Notes under the pieces: model-generated | Databases searched by the model: none | What the model was told of the DNA's origin: nothing | The model's input: only the letters and a program-made list of their open reading frames with translations | Program-made: the position numbers and the translations under genes | In this document: piece after piece, positions 25,680-35,013 of the stretch | How positions within the stretch are numbered: position 1 is the first letter of the stretch | Layout of the letters: every line of letters starts with the position of its first letter | From: DAIDJD01 sp035485275 | GTDB taxonomy: Bacteria > Oederibacteriota > JAJYGY01 > DAIDJD01 | Assembly: GCA_035485275.1 (NCBI GenBank) | Contig: DATHOE010000021.1 | Coordinates: forward strand, 62,001 to 126,000 | Reading direction: 5' to 3' | Length of the DNA: 64,000 nt

Positions 25680-26789
25680 ATGGAGGCCAAGCCCAAGGGC
25701 ACCCGCACCGGCTTCACGACCGGCGCCAACGCCACGGCCTGCACCGTGGCGGCCCTGCTTTGCCTGCTGGATTCCAAGGAGCGGACCGCGGTCCGCATCA
25801 CCCTGCCCGAGGGCCAGACCCCGGAATTCGCCATCGCCTGGACCCGGCGCGGGCCGGACGGCAGCGTGACCTGCGCCGCGGTCAAGGACGGCGGGGACGA
25901 CCCCGACGCCACCCACGGCGCCGAGATCAGGGCCACGGTGAGCCTCAACCACCTCCCCGGCCAGGTGCGCTTCCTCAAGGGCGAGGGCGTGGGCACCGTG
26001 ACCAAGCCCGGCCTGGGCCTGGAGGTCGGCGGCCCGGCGGTCAACCCGGTGCCGCGCCGGATGATGAGCGAGCACGGCCTGGGGATATTGAGGGATTTCG
26101 GCCTGGACCAGGAGGGCCTGGACATCAGCGTCAGCGTCAAGGACGGCGAGGCCATCGCCCGCAAGACGCTCAACGCGCGCCTGGGGATCCTGGGCGGCAT
26201 CAGCATCCTGGGCCGCAGCGGCATCGTGTACCCCTACAGCACGGCCGCCTACGTCGCCTCGGTCGAGCAGGGCATCGAGGTGGCCGTGCACCAGGGCTGC
26301 GACACGGTGGTCCTGACCACCGGCGGCCTGACCGAGCAGTTCGCCATGGAGCTCATGAAGGACCTGCCCGAGGCCGCCTTCGTGCAGATGGGCGACTACG
26401 TGGGCAAGGCCCTGGACCACTGCGTGAAGCTCGGGGTCAAGCGCGCCATCCTGGCCGGCCAGATGGGCAAGGTGGCCAAGCTGGCCCAGGGCGAGGTCCA
26501 TACCCACGCCCGCAAGTCCGCGGTGGACCTGGCGCTGCTGGCCGATCTGGCCCGCTCCTCCGGCGCGCCCGAGGGGACCGCGGCCCTGATCGCCGCGGGC
26601 ACCACCGCGCGCTACGCCTATGAGCTGGGCAAGGACCAGCCCTGGCTTCCGGCCTTCCTGGACAGCCTCTGCGGACGGGCCGCCCAGGTGGCCAAGGACC
26701 ACGTCCAGGCGCAGGGCGGAAGCGTGGAAGTGGAAAGCTGGCTCCTGGATTTCGAAAAGGCCGTCCGGATCGGGTGGGCCGTCCGTTGA
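25680..26789 (+). CDS. cbiD: Cobalt-precorrin-5B C1-methyltransferase
   Basis: Methylates C1 of cobalt-precorrin-5B in anaerobic cobalamin synthesis. TRTGFTTGANATACTVAAL near the N terminus is the family hallmark. Further conserved blocks are VGTVTKPGLGL, VNPVPRRMM, GISILGRSGIVYPYS and QMGDYVGKALDHC. At 369 aa it is the usual size. CbiD together with CbiG shows that cobalt is inserted early. It is the first recognised gene of the cluster; I saw no cobalamin riboswitch upstream. Confidence 0.95.
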   Translation: MEAKPKGTRTGFTTGANATACTVAALLCLLDSKERTAVRITLPEGQTPEFAIAWTRRGPDGSVTCAAVKDGGDDPDATHGAEIRATVSLNHLPGQVRFLKGEGVGTVTKPGLGLEVGGPAVNPVPRRMMSEHGLGILRDFGLDQEGLDISVSVKDGEAIARKTLNARLGILGGISILGRSGIVYPYSTAAYVASVEQGIEVAVHQGCDTVVLTTGGLTEQFAMELMKDLPEAAFVQMGDYVGKALDHCVKLGVKRAILAGQMGKVAKLAQGEVHTHARKSAVDLALLADLARSSGAPEGTAALIAAGTTARYAYELGKDQPWLPAFLDSLCGRAAQVAKDHVQAQGGSVEVESWLLDFEKAVRIGWAVR

Positions 26790-26823
26790 ACCCCATTGCT
26801 GGCTTCGTCTCACGGAGGCTTCG

Positions 26824-27066
26824 ATGAAGAAAATCCTCAGAATCCTGGAACAGCGCCTGGCCAAGGTGCCCAGGACCCTGATCCTGCTGCTGGCGGTCCT
26901 GGTCCTGCGCAATCCGCTGATGGACGGGCGCTATTCCGTGTGGGCCTGGTACTACAAGATGCCCCTGGAATTCCTGCTGCTGCTCTGGGCCTGCCTGGCC
27001 TGCGACGCGGCCATGCGCGTGCTCGGCCACAGCGACGACGCCGCGGACGGGGCGCCGCTTGCCTAA
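26824..27066 (+). CDS. Small membrane protein in the cobalamin cluster
   Basis: An 80-aa protein with two hydrophobic segments (about 17-31 TLILLLAVLVLRNP and 47-65 LEFLLLLWACLACDAAM). GGAGG lies 5 bases before the ATG. It ends within the start region of cbiET (overlap of 8 bases), so it is co-translated. No family recognised. Confidence 0.6.
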   Translation: MKKILRILEQRLAKVPRTLILLLAVLVLRNPLMDGRYSVWAWYYKMPLEFLLLLWACLACDAAMRVLGHSDDAADGAPLA

Positions 27067-28336
27067 AGTGCGGGTCATCGGCGTCTCGGACGGGGGGCTC
27101 GACAAGCTGGCGCCCGGCGCGCGCCAGGAGCTTGAGGCGGCCAGCTTCCTGGCCGGGGGCGAGCGCCAACTGGCCTTCTGCGCCGCCATGGACGTCAAAA
27201 AGCTGGTCTTCAAGGGCGACCTCAAGGGCCTGGCCGAGCGCCTGGGCCTGGAGCTGGAGGCGCCCGGGGCGCGGCCCGTGGTGCTGGCCAGCGGGGACCC
27301 CCTGTTCTACGGCGTGGGCCAGTTCCTCATCCAGAAGCTGGGCGCGGACCGGGTGGAGGTCCTGCCATCGCTGAGCAGCATGCAGCTGGCCTTCGCCCGG
27401 GCCGGCCTGAAGTGGGACGACGCCTTCCTGGTCAGCGTGCACGGCCGGCCCCTGGACAAGCTGGCCGCCCTGCCCCCGGACTGCCGCAAGGTGGGCGTCT
27501 TCACGGACCCCGACAACGACCCGGGCGCGGTGGCGGAATACCTCATGCGCCTGGGCTGGGACGCCGGCTCCGCGGCCTGGGTGGCGGAGAACATCGACGG
27601 CCCGGACGAGAAGCTCACGCGCTCGAGCCTGGGCGAGCTGGCCGGCCTGCGCTTCGGGGAGCTCAACGTGGTGGTGGCGCAGCGCGCGCAGGCCCCCGGG
27701 CCCCGCGAAGCCTACGCCTTCGGCCTGGACGAGGCCGACTTCGCCCAGCGCAAGCCCGAGAAGGGCCTCATCACCAAGGCCGAGGTGCGCGCGCTCAGCC
27801 TCTCCAAGCTGCGCCTTTTCCCCGGTGCCCTCACCTGGGACATCGGCGCGGCCACCGGCTCCGTGGCCATCGAGGCCGCCCGCCTGTCCCGCGGAGGGCG
27901 CGTGTGGGCGGTCGAAAAAAACGCGGACGACTGCGAGAATGTGCGCGAGAATGTGCGCCGTTTCAGCACCCCTTCGGTGCTCTGCCTGCACGGCGAGGCC
28001 CCCGCGGCGCTCTCCGAGATCCCCGCGGCGGACGCCCCGGACGCGGTCTTCGTCGGCGGCACGGCCGGCCGCATGGACGCCATCCTGGACGCCTGCCTGG
28101 CCCGCCTGAAGCCCGGGGGCGTGATCGTGCTGAACACGGTGACCGTGGAGAACACGGCCGAGGCCCTGGCCTGGTATGGGGCCAGCGGCATGCGCTGGGA
28201 CTTCCTGCAGGTACAGGTGAGCCGGGGCAAGGCCATCAAGACCCCCTCCCAGTCCCTGCACCGCCTCGACGCCCTCAACCCCGTGACGATCTTCTGGGGC
28301 GACAAGCCCCCGGCGTCCCCGCCGGACGCGGTCTGA
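27059..28336 (+). CDS. cbiET: Fused cobalt-precorrin methyltransferase CbiE-CbiT
   Basis: A bifunctional enzyme. Residues 1 to about 210 are the CbiE domain (tetrapyrrole methylase fold: VLASGDPLFYGVGQFL, then VEVLPSLSSMQLAFAR) that methylates C5. Residues about 235-415 are the CbiT domain, a Rossmann SAM methyltransferase (TWDIGAATGSVAIEAARLS, then VWAVEKN and FVGGTAGRMDAIL) that methylates C15 and decarboxylates the C12 side chain. This fusion corresponds to CobL of the aerobic pathway. The start is TTG or the GTG nine bases later; both overlap or abut the small membrane gene. Confidence 0.93.
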   Translation: MPKVRVIGVSDGGLDKLAPGARQELEAASFLAGGERQLAFCAAMDVKKLVFKGDLKGLAERLGLELEAPGARPVVLASGDPLFYGVGQFLIQKLGADRVEVLPSLSSMQLAFARAGLKWDDAFLVSVHGRPLDKLAALPPDCRKVGVFTDPDNDPGAVAEYLMRLGWDAGSAAWVAENIDGPDEKLTRSSLGELAGLRFGELNVVVAQRAQAPGPREAYAFGLDEADFAQRKPEKGLITKAEVRALSLSKLRLFPGALTWDIGAATGSVAIEAARLSRGGRVWAVEKNADDCENVRENVRRFSTPSVLCLHGEAPAALSEIPAADAPDAVFVGGTAGRMDAILDACLARLKPGGVIVLNTVTVENTAEALAWYGASGMRWDFLQVQVSRGKAIKTPSQSLHRLDALNPVTIFWGDKPPASPPDAV

Positions 28337-28362
28337 GCTTTATTTTCCAAGGAGCCCCAAGC

Positions 28363-28815
28363 ATGCAAATCCGCAAAGCCAAGATGAGCGACCTGCCCGA
28401 CCTGCTGCGCCTCTACGACCACCTGCGCGGGGGCCTGGCCTGGGTCAAGCGGCCGCCCATGGTCGCCACGGAAAAACACAGAAAGGCGCTGGGGCTCCTG
28501 ATCAAGGACCGCGACTGCCATGTGCTGGTGGCCCAGGAGGGCAGGAAGATCGTGGGCACCTGCACCCTCTACATCCTTCCGCGCGTCTACTGGTCCGGGA
28601 AGCCCTGGGCCATCCTCGACAGCATCGTGGTCTCCGAGGAGAGCCAGAGCAAGGGCCGCGGCACCGACCTGATCAAGCACGCCATCGCCCTGGCCAAGAA
28701 GGGCGGCTGCTCCCAGATCAACCTCACCAGCAACACCCGCCGGACCCGCGCCCACCGCTTCTACGAGACCCTGGGCTTCGAGCCGACCTACATCGGCTTC
28801 AAGATGGGCTTTTAG
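28363..28815 (+). CDS. GNAT-family N-acetyltransferase
   Basis: A 150-aa protein with the GNAT fold. The acetyl-CoA site is SQSKGRGTDLIKHAIALAKK (Q-x-x-G-x-G/A), preceded by the beta strand AILDSIVVSEE and followed by RTRAHRFYETLGFEP, which is typical of the C-terminal strand-helix. AAGGAG precedes the ATG. It lies between cbiET and cbiG; its stop overlaps the next start by one base (TAGTG). Substrate unknown. A role in cobalamin synthesis is not established, so it may be a passenger. Confidence 0.85.
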   Translation: MQIRKAKMSDLPDLLRLYDHLRGGLAWVKRPPMVATEKHRKALGLLIKDRDCHVLVAQEGRKIVGTCTLYILPRVYWSGKPWAILDSIVVSEESQSKGRGTDLIKHAIALAKKGGCSQINLTSNTRRTRAHRFYETLGFEPTYIGFKMGF

Positions 28816-29915
28816 TGGAAGGGACGCCCTTGAAAGTCGCCCTGATCGCCATCACCAAGCACGGCATCGAGCACGCCCGCGTGCTCAAGGCGGCCCTGCC
28901 CGGCTGCGAGCTCTGGGTCAGCGAGAAGCAGAAGGCCCTGGCCCCGGACGCCGACGGCAACTTCGCCGCCATCAAGGACTTCACGGCCCAGGCTTGGGGC
29001 CGCTACGACGGCCTGGTCTACGTCGTGAGCCTGGGCGCCGTGGTGCGCACCATCGCGCCCTTCCTCAAGGGCAAGGACGAGGACCCGGCCGTGGTGGTGG
29101 TGGACGACTCCAAGCGCTTCGCCATCAGCGTGCTCAGCGGCCATGTCGGCGGCGCCAACGCCCTGACCGAGGCCGTGGCGGGCGCCCTGGGCGCCCAGGC
29201 CGTGGTGACCACGGCCTCCGACGTGCGCGCCACCCTGACCGTGGACATCCTGGGCAGGGAACTGGGCTGGACCATCGAGGACAAGGCCAACGTCACGCCC
29301 GTGAGCGCGGCCGTGGTCAACGAGAAGCCCGTGGCCCTGGTGCAGGAATGCGGCGAGAGGAACTGGTGGACTAGGGCAAGCCCCCTGCCGGCCAGCATCA
29401 AGGTCTTCAACAGCATCGCCGAGGCCCGCGCCGCCGCCCCCTTCGAGGCCTGGCTCGTGATCAGCGACCGGAGCACGGGCGTGCTGCGGGCCGAGCTCGA
29501 GAGCCTGTGGGACCGCTGCGTCATCTACCGGCCCAAGACCCTCTGTTTGGGGCTCGGCTGCGACGCGGGCGCCGACTTCGGGGAGGCCTGGGCCCTGGTG
29601 GAGGGCTCCTTCGAGTCGGCCGGCCTCAGCCTCAAGAGCGCGGCCGCCCTGGCCAGCATCGACCTGAAGGCGGCCGAGGAGGCCCTGCTCCAGGTCGCGG
29701 AGAAGCTGGGCCTGGAGCCGGTCTTCTACAGCCGCGACGAGCTCAACGCCAAGGGCGTGCGCAGCCCGGCCAACCCGGTGGTGGAGAAGTACACCGGGGC
29801 CGTGGGCGTCAGCGAGCCCTCGGCCATGCTGGCGGCCGGCGCGGACGCGCTGGTCCTGCCCAAACGCAAGAGCCAGCGCGTGACCCTGGCGGTCGCGCGC
29901 AAAGTGTTCGTCTAG
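28815..29915 (+). CDS. cbiG: Cobalt-precorrin-5A hydrolase
   Basis: Opens the delta-lactone ring of cobalt-precorrin-5A and releases acetaldehyde. The N-terminal part has GLVYVVSLGAVVRTIAPFL, then PAVVVVDDSKRFAISVLSGH and GGANALTEAVA, which are highly conserved CbiG blocks. The C-terminal domain has LCLGLGCDAGADFGE and SIDLKAAEEALLQVAEKLG. At 366 aa it is complete. It starts with GTG overlapping the GNAT stop; a TTG seven codons in, preceded by GGAAGGGA, is an alternative. Confidence 0.93.
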   Translation: MEGTPLKVALIAITKHGIEHARVLKAALPGCELWVSEKQKALAPDADGNFAAIKDFTAQAWGRYDGLVYVVSLGAVVRTIAPFLKGKDEDPAVVVVDDSKRFAISVLSGHVGGANALTEAVAGALGAQAVVTTASDVRATLTVDILGRELGWTIEDKANVTPVSAAVVNEKPVALVQECGERNWWTRASPLPASIKVFNSIAEARAAAPFEAWLVISDRSTGVLRAELESLWDRCVIYRPKTLCLGLGCDAGADFGEAWALVEGSFESAGLSLKSAAALASIDLKAAEEALLQVAEKLGLEPVFYSRDELNAKGVRSPANPVVEKYTGAVGVSEPSAMLAAGADALVLPKRKSQRVTLAVARKVFV

Positions 29916-29918
29916 GCC

Positions 29919-30746
29919 ATGGCCGCCGGACCGGGATCCATCTGCATCATCGGCTTCGGCCCGGGGGCGGCCGAGCACCTGACCCCCGCGGCGCGGGAGG
30001 CCATCGAGCGCTGCGACGTCTGCATCGGCTACCGCACCTACATCGACCTGGTGCGGCCCCTGCTGGCCGGCAAGAAGATCGTGGCCACGGGCATGACCGA
30101 GGAGATCGACCGCGGCCGCAAGGCCCTCCAGCTGGCCCGCGAGGGCAAGCGCGTGGCCATCGTCAGCAGCGGCGACTCCGGCGTCTACGGCATGGCCGGG
30201 CTCACCTACGAGGTCCTGCAGGAGAACGGCTGGGACCCCGAGCAGCCCGACGTGGAGGTCACGGTCGTCCCGGGCATCACCGCGGCCTGCAGCATCGGCG
30301 CGATCCTGGGCGCCCCCCTGAACCACGATTTCTGCAGCATCTCCCTGAGCACGCTCCTGACGCCCTGGGAGGCCATCGAGAAGCGCCTGCGCGCCGCGGC
30401 GGAGGCCGACTTCGTCACGGCCCTCTACAACCCCAAGTCCGCGCGCCGCGACTGGCAGATCGTGAAGGCCCAGGAGATCTTCCTGGAGCACCGCCTGCCC
30501 ACCACGCCCGTGGGCGTGGTCAAGAGCGGCTGGCGCGAGGGCGAGATCGTGGTGCGCACGACCCTGGACAAGATGGCGGACCAGGAGATCGGCATGCTGA
30601 CCACCATCCTCATCGGCAACTCCCAGACCTACTACTTCAAGCACCTGATGGTCACCCCGCGCGGCTACCGCCGGAAGTATGACCTGGAGACCAAGGGCGG
30701 CGACCTGACCGCCATGAAGGTGAAGGCCGTGGAAGCCAAGGCGTGA
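29919..30746 (+). CDS. cbiH: Precorrin-3B/cobalt-factor III C17-methyltransferase
   Basis: Ring-contracting methyltransferase (CobJ/CbiH). The tetrapyrrole methylase fold is clear: IIGFGPGAAEHLTPAA near the N terminus, IVSSGDSGVYGMAGL, then VVPGITAACSIGAILGAPL and DFCSISLSTLLTPWEAIEKR, and FVTALYNPKSARRDWQ, all hallmark segments of CbiH. At 275 aa it is slightly longer than usual because of a short C-terminal tail. It starts 3 bases after cbiG and overlaps the next gene. Confidence 0.95.
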   Translation: MAAGPGSICIIGFGPGAAEHLTPAAREAIERCDVCIGYRTYIDLVRPLLAGKKIVATGMTEEIDRGRKALQLAREGKRVAIVSSGDSGVYGMAGLTYEVLQENGWDPEQPDVEVTVVPGITAACSIGAILGAPLNHDFCSISLSTLLTPWEAIEKRLRAAAEADFVTALYNPKSARRDWQIVKAQEIFLEHRLPTTPVGVVKSGWREGEIVVRTTLDKMADQEIGMLTTILIGNSQTYYFKHLMVTPRGYRRKYDLETKGGDLTAMKVKAVEAKA

Positions 30747-31549
30747 GCGACCTAGCCTACAAGGTCATCGTCCCCGTGGCGCTCGTGTGCGTGGCCACCC
30801 TGGCCGGAAGGCGCTGGGGCCACCAGGCCACGGGCCTGGTGGGCGGCCTTCCCATCATCGCCGGCCCCATCCTCTTTTTTTACGCCCTGGAGCAGGGCAG
30901 CGCCTTCGCGGCCCAGGCGGCCGTGGCCACGGACCTTGGCCTGGTCAGCCTCTGCGCCTTCCTGCTGGCCTACTGCTGGCGTTCCTGGTCCGGGGGCACG
31001 GCCCTCAGCAGCCTGCTCATGGGCTGGGGCGCCTTCGCCGCCTTCACCGTGCTGATCGACGGCGTCTCGCGCAACCACGCCGTGGGGCCGCTCAAGGCCC
31101 TGATCTACGCCCTGGCCACCCTCTACCTCAGCCGCCGCAGCCTGCCGCCCCTCGAGGAGCAGGGGGAGGCGGCGGCGCTGGACCGCCTCAAGCCCGACCC
31201 CTGGGACCTGCCCCTGCGCATGGCGGCCGCCGCCCTGCTGGTGCTGTCCCTGACCGCGCTGGCCGACCGCCTGGGATCGCGCCTGGGCGGCCTGCTGGCG
31301 GCCTTTCCCGTGGCCAGCAGCGTGCTGTCGGTCTTCGCCCAGCGTCAGGGGGGTAGAGAGGCGGTGCGGGCTGTGATAAAAGGTTTTCTTCTGGCCCTCA
31401 ACTCCTACGCCGTGTTTTGCGCGGTGCTGGCCCTGGGGCTGGCGGCCCTCGGCGGCATGCTCGCGCCCTGCTTCGCGCTGGCCGCCCTGGCCGCCTGCCT
31501 GACCCACATGTTCACCGTGCGGCGCGTCCTCAAGGGCCCCGCGCACTGA
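30743..31549 (+). CDS. Polytopic membrane protein with internal duplication
   Basis: A 268-aa protein with about eight predicted membrane helices, split by a cytoplasmic loop (residues 130-155). The segments GLVGGLPIIAGPILFF (about 31-46) and LGGLLAAFPVASSVLSVF (about 180-197) are similar and lie at like places in the two halves, suggesting duplication. It starts with GTG overlapping cbiH. A transport role, for cobalt or corrinoid, would fit the place but is unproven; I recognise no named family. Confidence 0.65.
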   Translation: MSDLAYKVIVPVALVCVATLAGRRWGHQATGLVGGLPIIAGPILFFYALEQGSAFAAQAAVATDLGLVSLCAFLLAYCWRSWSGGTALSSLLMGWGAFAAFTVLIDGVSRNHAVGPLKALIYALATLYLSRRSLPPLEEQGEAAALDRLKPDPWDLPLRMAAAALLVLSLTALADRLGSRLGGLLAAFPVASSVLSVFAQRQGGREAVRAVIKGFLLALNSYAVFCAVLALGLAALGGMLAPCFALAALAACLTHMFTVRRVLKGPAH

Positions 31550-31609
31550 GTTCCAGGAGCCCGGCCTCCCGGCCGGGCCCCGCCTTATCCACGCCAGCCG
31601 GAGGTCCGC

Positions 31610-32050
31610 ATGCCCCGCGGTAACATCAAGATGCTCTACTACTTCTGTTACGGATCCCCGCTCATGGACCGCAGCCTGGACCGCCGCGTGGACAGCCTGC
31701 GCCTGGAGGGCCAGGGGCGTTTGGACGGCTACAAATTGAGCTTCACCCGCGAAGGCTCCAAGCCCAACCTCGAAGCCGCGCCCGGCTCCAAGACCTGGGG
31801 CTGCCTCTACCTGGTCGAGGAGCACAAGCTCCCCGAGCTGGACAAGGAGGAGCCCGGCGGCGTGCGCACCACCGCCACGGTCTCCTTCGAAGGGAAGCCG
31901 GAAACCTGCGTCTTCTACACCTACCCGCCCAAGGCCACGGCCAAGCCCTCCAAGGAATTCGTCGAAGCGTTCCGCGCGGTCTATGTCCAGGCCGGCCTGC
32001 CCCAGGCCCAGATCGACAACACGCCCGGCTTGGCGGCCCTGATCCAATAG
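31610..32050 (+). CDS. Gamma-glutamylcyclotransferase-like protein
   Basis: A 146-aa protein with the GGCT/AIG2-like fold: LYYFCYGSPLMDRSL (YGS loop that binds the gamma-glutamyl group), GRLDGYKLSFTREG and WGCLYLVEEHKLPELDKEE, where the acidic residue near DKEE matches the catalytic Glu. These enzymes release 5-oxoproline from gamma-glutamyl compounds. The gene lies directly before cbiF, with no gap, so it is in the cobalamin operon. Activity on corrin side chains is not documented. Confidence 0.75.
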   Translation: MPRGNIKMLYYFCYGSPLMDRSLDRRVDSLRLEGQGRLDGYKLSFTREGSKPNLEAAPGSKTWGCLYLVEEHKLPELDKEEPGGVRTTATVSFEGKPETCVFYTYPPKATAKPSKEFVEAFRAVYVQAGLPQAQIDNTPGLAALIQ

Positions 32051-32818
32051 ATGCAGCCCCCCATCGCCTTTGTGGGCGCCGGTCCCGGCGATCCCGAACT
32101 CATCACCCTCAAAGGCGCCCGGCTCCTCGCCGCCGCCGACCTGGTCGTCCACGCCGGCTCCCTGGTGCACCCGGACGTGCTGAAGCACTGCCGCGCGCAG
32201 GCCAGGCTGGTGGACAGCGCGGCCCTGGACCTGCAGGCCATCACCGCGGCCATGGTGGAGGCCTGGCGCTCCGGCTCGACCGTGGTGCGCCTGCACTCCG
32301 GCGACAGCTCCATCTACGGCGCCACGGCGGAGCAGACCAAGATTTTGGACGCGGCCGGGGTCCCCTGGGAGATCGTGCCGGGGGTCAGCAGTTTCCAGGC
32401 CGCGGCCGCCCTGCTGGGCGTGGAGCTGACCCTGCCGGGCGTGAGCCAGAGCGTGATCCTGACGCGCGCCGAGGGGCGCAGCACGCCCATGCCCGAGGGC
32501 GAAAGCCTGGCCAAGCTGGGCGCCAGCCGGGCCACCCTCTGCCTCTTCCTGTCCGCGGGCCTGGCCAGGAAGATCGAGCAGGACCTCGCGCCGCACTACG
32601 GCGGGGACTGCCCCGTGGCCGTGGTGGTGCGCGCCACCTGGCCGGACCAGCAGATCCTGCGCTGCCGCCTCGACGGGCTGGACGCGGCCCTGAAGCTGGC
32701 CAAGGTGACCAAGACCGCCATGATCATCGTGGGCCGGGTCCTGCTGAAGGACGGCGAGGCCAGCAAGCTCTACGACAAGGCCTTCACCCATTCCTACCGC
32801 CGCGGGCAGGCCGCTTAG
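32051..32818 (+). CDS. cbiF: Precorrin-4/cobalt-precorrin-4 C11-methyltransferase
   Basis: Adds the C11 methyl group (CobM/CbiF). Motifs: FVGAGPGDPELITLKGARLL (GPGDPEL), VVRLHSGDSSIYGATAEQ, EIVPGVSSFQAAAALLGVEL and SQSVILTRAEGRSTPMPEGE, which is specific for CobM. At 255 aa it is complete. It abuts the GGCT-like gene. It is the last recognised cobalamin gene here; steps for C20 methylation (cbiL), cbiC, cbiA and nucleotide-loop assembly must be elsewhere. Confidence 0.95.
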   Translation: MQPPIAFVGAGPGDPELITLKGARLLAAADLVVHAGSLVHPDVLKHCRAQARLVDSAALDLQAITAAMVEAWRSGSTVVRLHSGDSSIYGATAEQTKILDAAGVPWEIVPGVSSFQAAAALLGVELTLPGVSQSVILTRAEGRSTPMPEGESLAKLGASRATLCLFLSAGLARKIEQDLAPHYGGDCPVAVVVRATWPDQQILRCRLDGLDAALKLAKVTKTAMIIVGRVLLKDGEASKLYDKAFTHSYRRGQAA

Positions 32819-32882
32819 CCCCTAAAGATTTCGCCTCACCGCGTCCCCCGCCCGTGCCCCCCCGCCACGTTTTGGAAGCCCT

Positions 32883-35012
32883 ATGCCCAACCGCCTGATC
32901 CGCGAAAAGTCGCCCTACCTGCTTCAGCACGCCGAAAATCCCGTGGACTGGATGCCCTGGGGCGAGGAGGCCTTCGCCCGCGCCAAGGCCGAGGACAAGC
33001 CCGTGCTGGTGTCCATCGGCTACAGCACCTGCCACTGGTGCCACGTCATGGAGCACGAAAGTTTTTCCAACCCCGAGGTGGCGGCCTTGATGAACCGCAG
33101 CCTGGTCTGCATCAAGGTCGACCGCGAGGAGCGCCCCGACGTGGACCGCGTCTACATGAACGCGGTCACGGCCCTCAGCGGCCAGGGCGGCTGGCCCCTC
33201 AACTGCTTCCTCACCCCCGACGGCAAGCCCTTCTACGGCGGCACCTATTTCCCGCCCCGGCCCGCCCACGAGCGCCCCAGCTGGGCCCAGCTGGTCGACG
33301 CCATCAGCCGCGCCTGGAAGGACCCGGACGGCCGCCGGCATGTGAACCAGGATTCGGAGAAGCTGACCCAGGCCCTCCTGCGCCTGGAGAAGCCCACCGA
33401 GCCGGCCCAGGGCCTCAACGCCCAGGCCCTGGAGGCCTGCCTGCCTGAGTTCCGCCAGTCCTACGACCCGGACCAGGGCGGCTTCTCCGGGGCGCCCAAG
33501 TTCCCCATGCCCGTGAACCAACACTTCCTGCTGCGCCTGGCCGCGCGCCTGGCCCAGGAGGGGAGGGCCGGCGAGGCCGCGGAGGCCGCGGACATGGCCC
33601 TGGCCACCCTGCGCAAGATGGCCCACGGCGGCATCCACGACCATTTGGGCGGCGGCTTCGCCCGCTACAGCACCGACGAGCGCTGGCACCTGCCCCACTT
33701 CGAGAAGATGCTCTACGACAACGCCCAGTTGGCCATGAACTACGTCGAGGCCTGGCAGCTGAGCGAGGACCGCTTCTTCGCGGACACGGCCGAGGGCATC
33801 ATCGGCTACGTGCTGCGCGACATGCGCTCCCCTGAAGGCGCCTTCTACAGCGCCGAGGACGCCGACTCCCTGCCCGCCTCCGGGCCCGAGGCCGGCCGCA
33901 AGCGCGAGGGCGCCTTCTATGTCTGGACCAAGGCGGAGATCGACGCGGTGCTGGGCAAGGAATCCGACCGCTTCTGCTCGGCCTACGGCGTGGAGAAGGA
34001 CGGCAACGTCTACGAGGACCCGCACAACGAGTTCCCGGGCGCCAACGTGCTGTACGACCGCCGCGGGACCCTGGCCGCCATGGCCGGCTTCGGCGAGCTG
34101 CCCGAGGCCGAGCAGGAGCCGCGCCTGGCCGAGTCCCGGCGCCGCCTCTTCGAGGCGCGCGCCAAGCGCCCGCGGCCCCAGCGCGACGAAAAGATCCTCT
34201 CCTCCTGGAACGGGCTGATGATCGCGGCCCTGGCCAAGGCCTCCGCCGCCCTGGACCGGCCCGACTGGGCCGCGGCCGCGGAGAAGGCCGCCGACTTCTT
34301 CCTGGCGCGCATGTGGGATCCCGGCCGCGCCGGCCTCTGGCGCCGCTACGCCGGCGGGGAGGCGGCCGTGGAGGGCCAGGCAGACGACTACGCCTTCCTG
34401 GCCTGGGGCCTCCTGGAGCTGCACCAGGCCACGCTGGAGCCCCGCTGGCTGAAGGCCTGCGCGGAGCTCTGCGCCGCCGCCAGGCCGCGCTTCTTCGACG
34501 AGAGCGACGGCCTCTATTTCTGCGGCGGCAAGAGCGGCGACCCGCTGCTGCCGGCCCGGGTCAAGGATTCCCACGACAACGTGGAGCCCGCGGCCGCCAG
34601 CGTCTTCGCGGACCTGCAGCTGCGCCTGTGGGGCCTGGGCGTGGAAGGCCCCTGGCGCGCGGACGCGGAAATGACCCTGAAGGGCCACCTCAAGGACCTC
34701 TTCCGCTCGCCCCGCTCCCTGCCCTTCATGGCCGCTGCGCTGGACCGGGCCCTGAGCCCGCCCCAGCGCCTGGTCGTGGCCGGCGACGGCTCCCAGGCCC
34801 GGACGCAGGCCCTGCTCAAGGTGGGGCGCGGCCGCTGGCTGCCCGGCCTGGACCGCCTGCTGGTGGAGCCGGGCAGGCCCTTGCCGGACTACCCCGGGGG
34901 CTTCGCCCTGCGCCAGGGCCTGCCGGCCGCCTACCTTTGCCGCGATTTCACCTGCCGGGCCCCCACCACGGAAACGGCCGAGCTTGAGGAACAGCTGGGC
35001 TTGCGGAGTTGA
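32883..35012 (+). CDS. YyaL/DUF255-type thioredoxin-domain protein
   Basis: A 709-aa protein. The N terminus has the family start IREKSPYLLQHAENPVDWMPW and a thioredoxin-like domain with CHWCHVM (redox Cys pair around residue 51). GGWPLNCFLTPDGKPFYGGT follows. The rest (from about 180) is an alpha/alpha-barrel like that of N-acylglucosamine epimerases, with HDHLGGGFARYSTDERW and HFEKMLYDNAQL. The length is typical. The function of the family is unclear; the animal homologue is SPATA20. It ends one base before the next ATG. Confidence 0.88.
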   Translation: MPNRLIREKSPYLLQHAENPVDWMPWGEEAFARAKAEDKPVLVSIGYSTCHWCHVMEHESFSNPEVAALMNRSLVCIKVDREERPDVDRVYMNAVTALSGQGGWPLNCFLTPDGKPFYGGTYFPPRPAHERPSWAQLVDAISRAWKDPDGRRHVNQDSEKLTQALLRLEKPTEPAQGLNAQALEACLPEFRQSYDPDQGGFSGAPKFPMPVNQHFLLRLAARLAQEGRAGEAAEAADMALATLRKMAHGGIHDHLGGGFARYSTDERWHLPHFEKMLYDNAQLAMNYVEAWQLSEDRFFADTAEGIIGYVLRDMRSPEGAFYSAEDADSLPASGPEAGRKREGAFYVWTKAEIDAVLGKESDRFCSAYGVEKDGNVYEDPHNEFPGANVLYDRRGTLAAMAGFGELPEAEQEPRLAESRRRLFEARAKRPRPQRDEKILSSWNGLMIAALAKASAALDRPDWAAAAEKAADFFLARMWDPGRAGLWRRYAGGEAAVEGQADDYAFLAWGLLELHQATLEPRWLKACAELCAAARPRFFDESDGLYFCGGKSGDPLLPARVKDSHDNVEPAAASVFADLQLRLWGLGVEGPWRADAEMTLKGHLKDLFRSPRSLPFMAAALDRALSPPQRLVVAGDGSQARTQALLKVGRGRWLPGLDRLLVEPGRPLPDYPGGFALRQGLPAAYLCRDFTCRAPTTETAELEEQLGLRS

Positions 35013-35013
35013 G

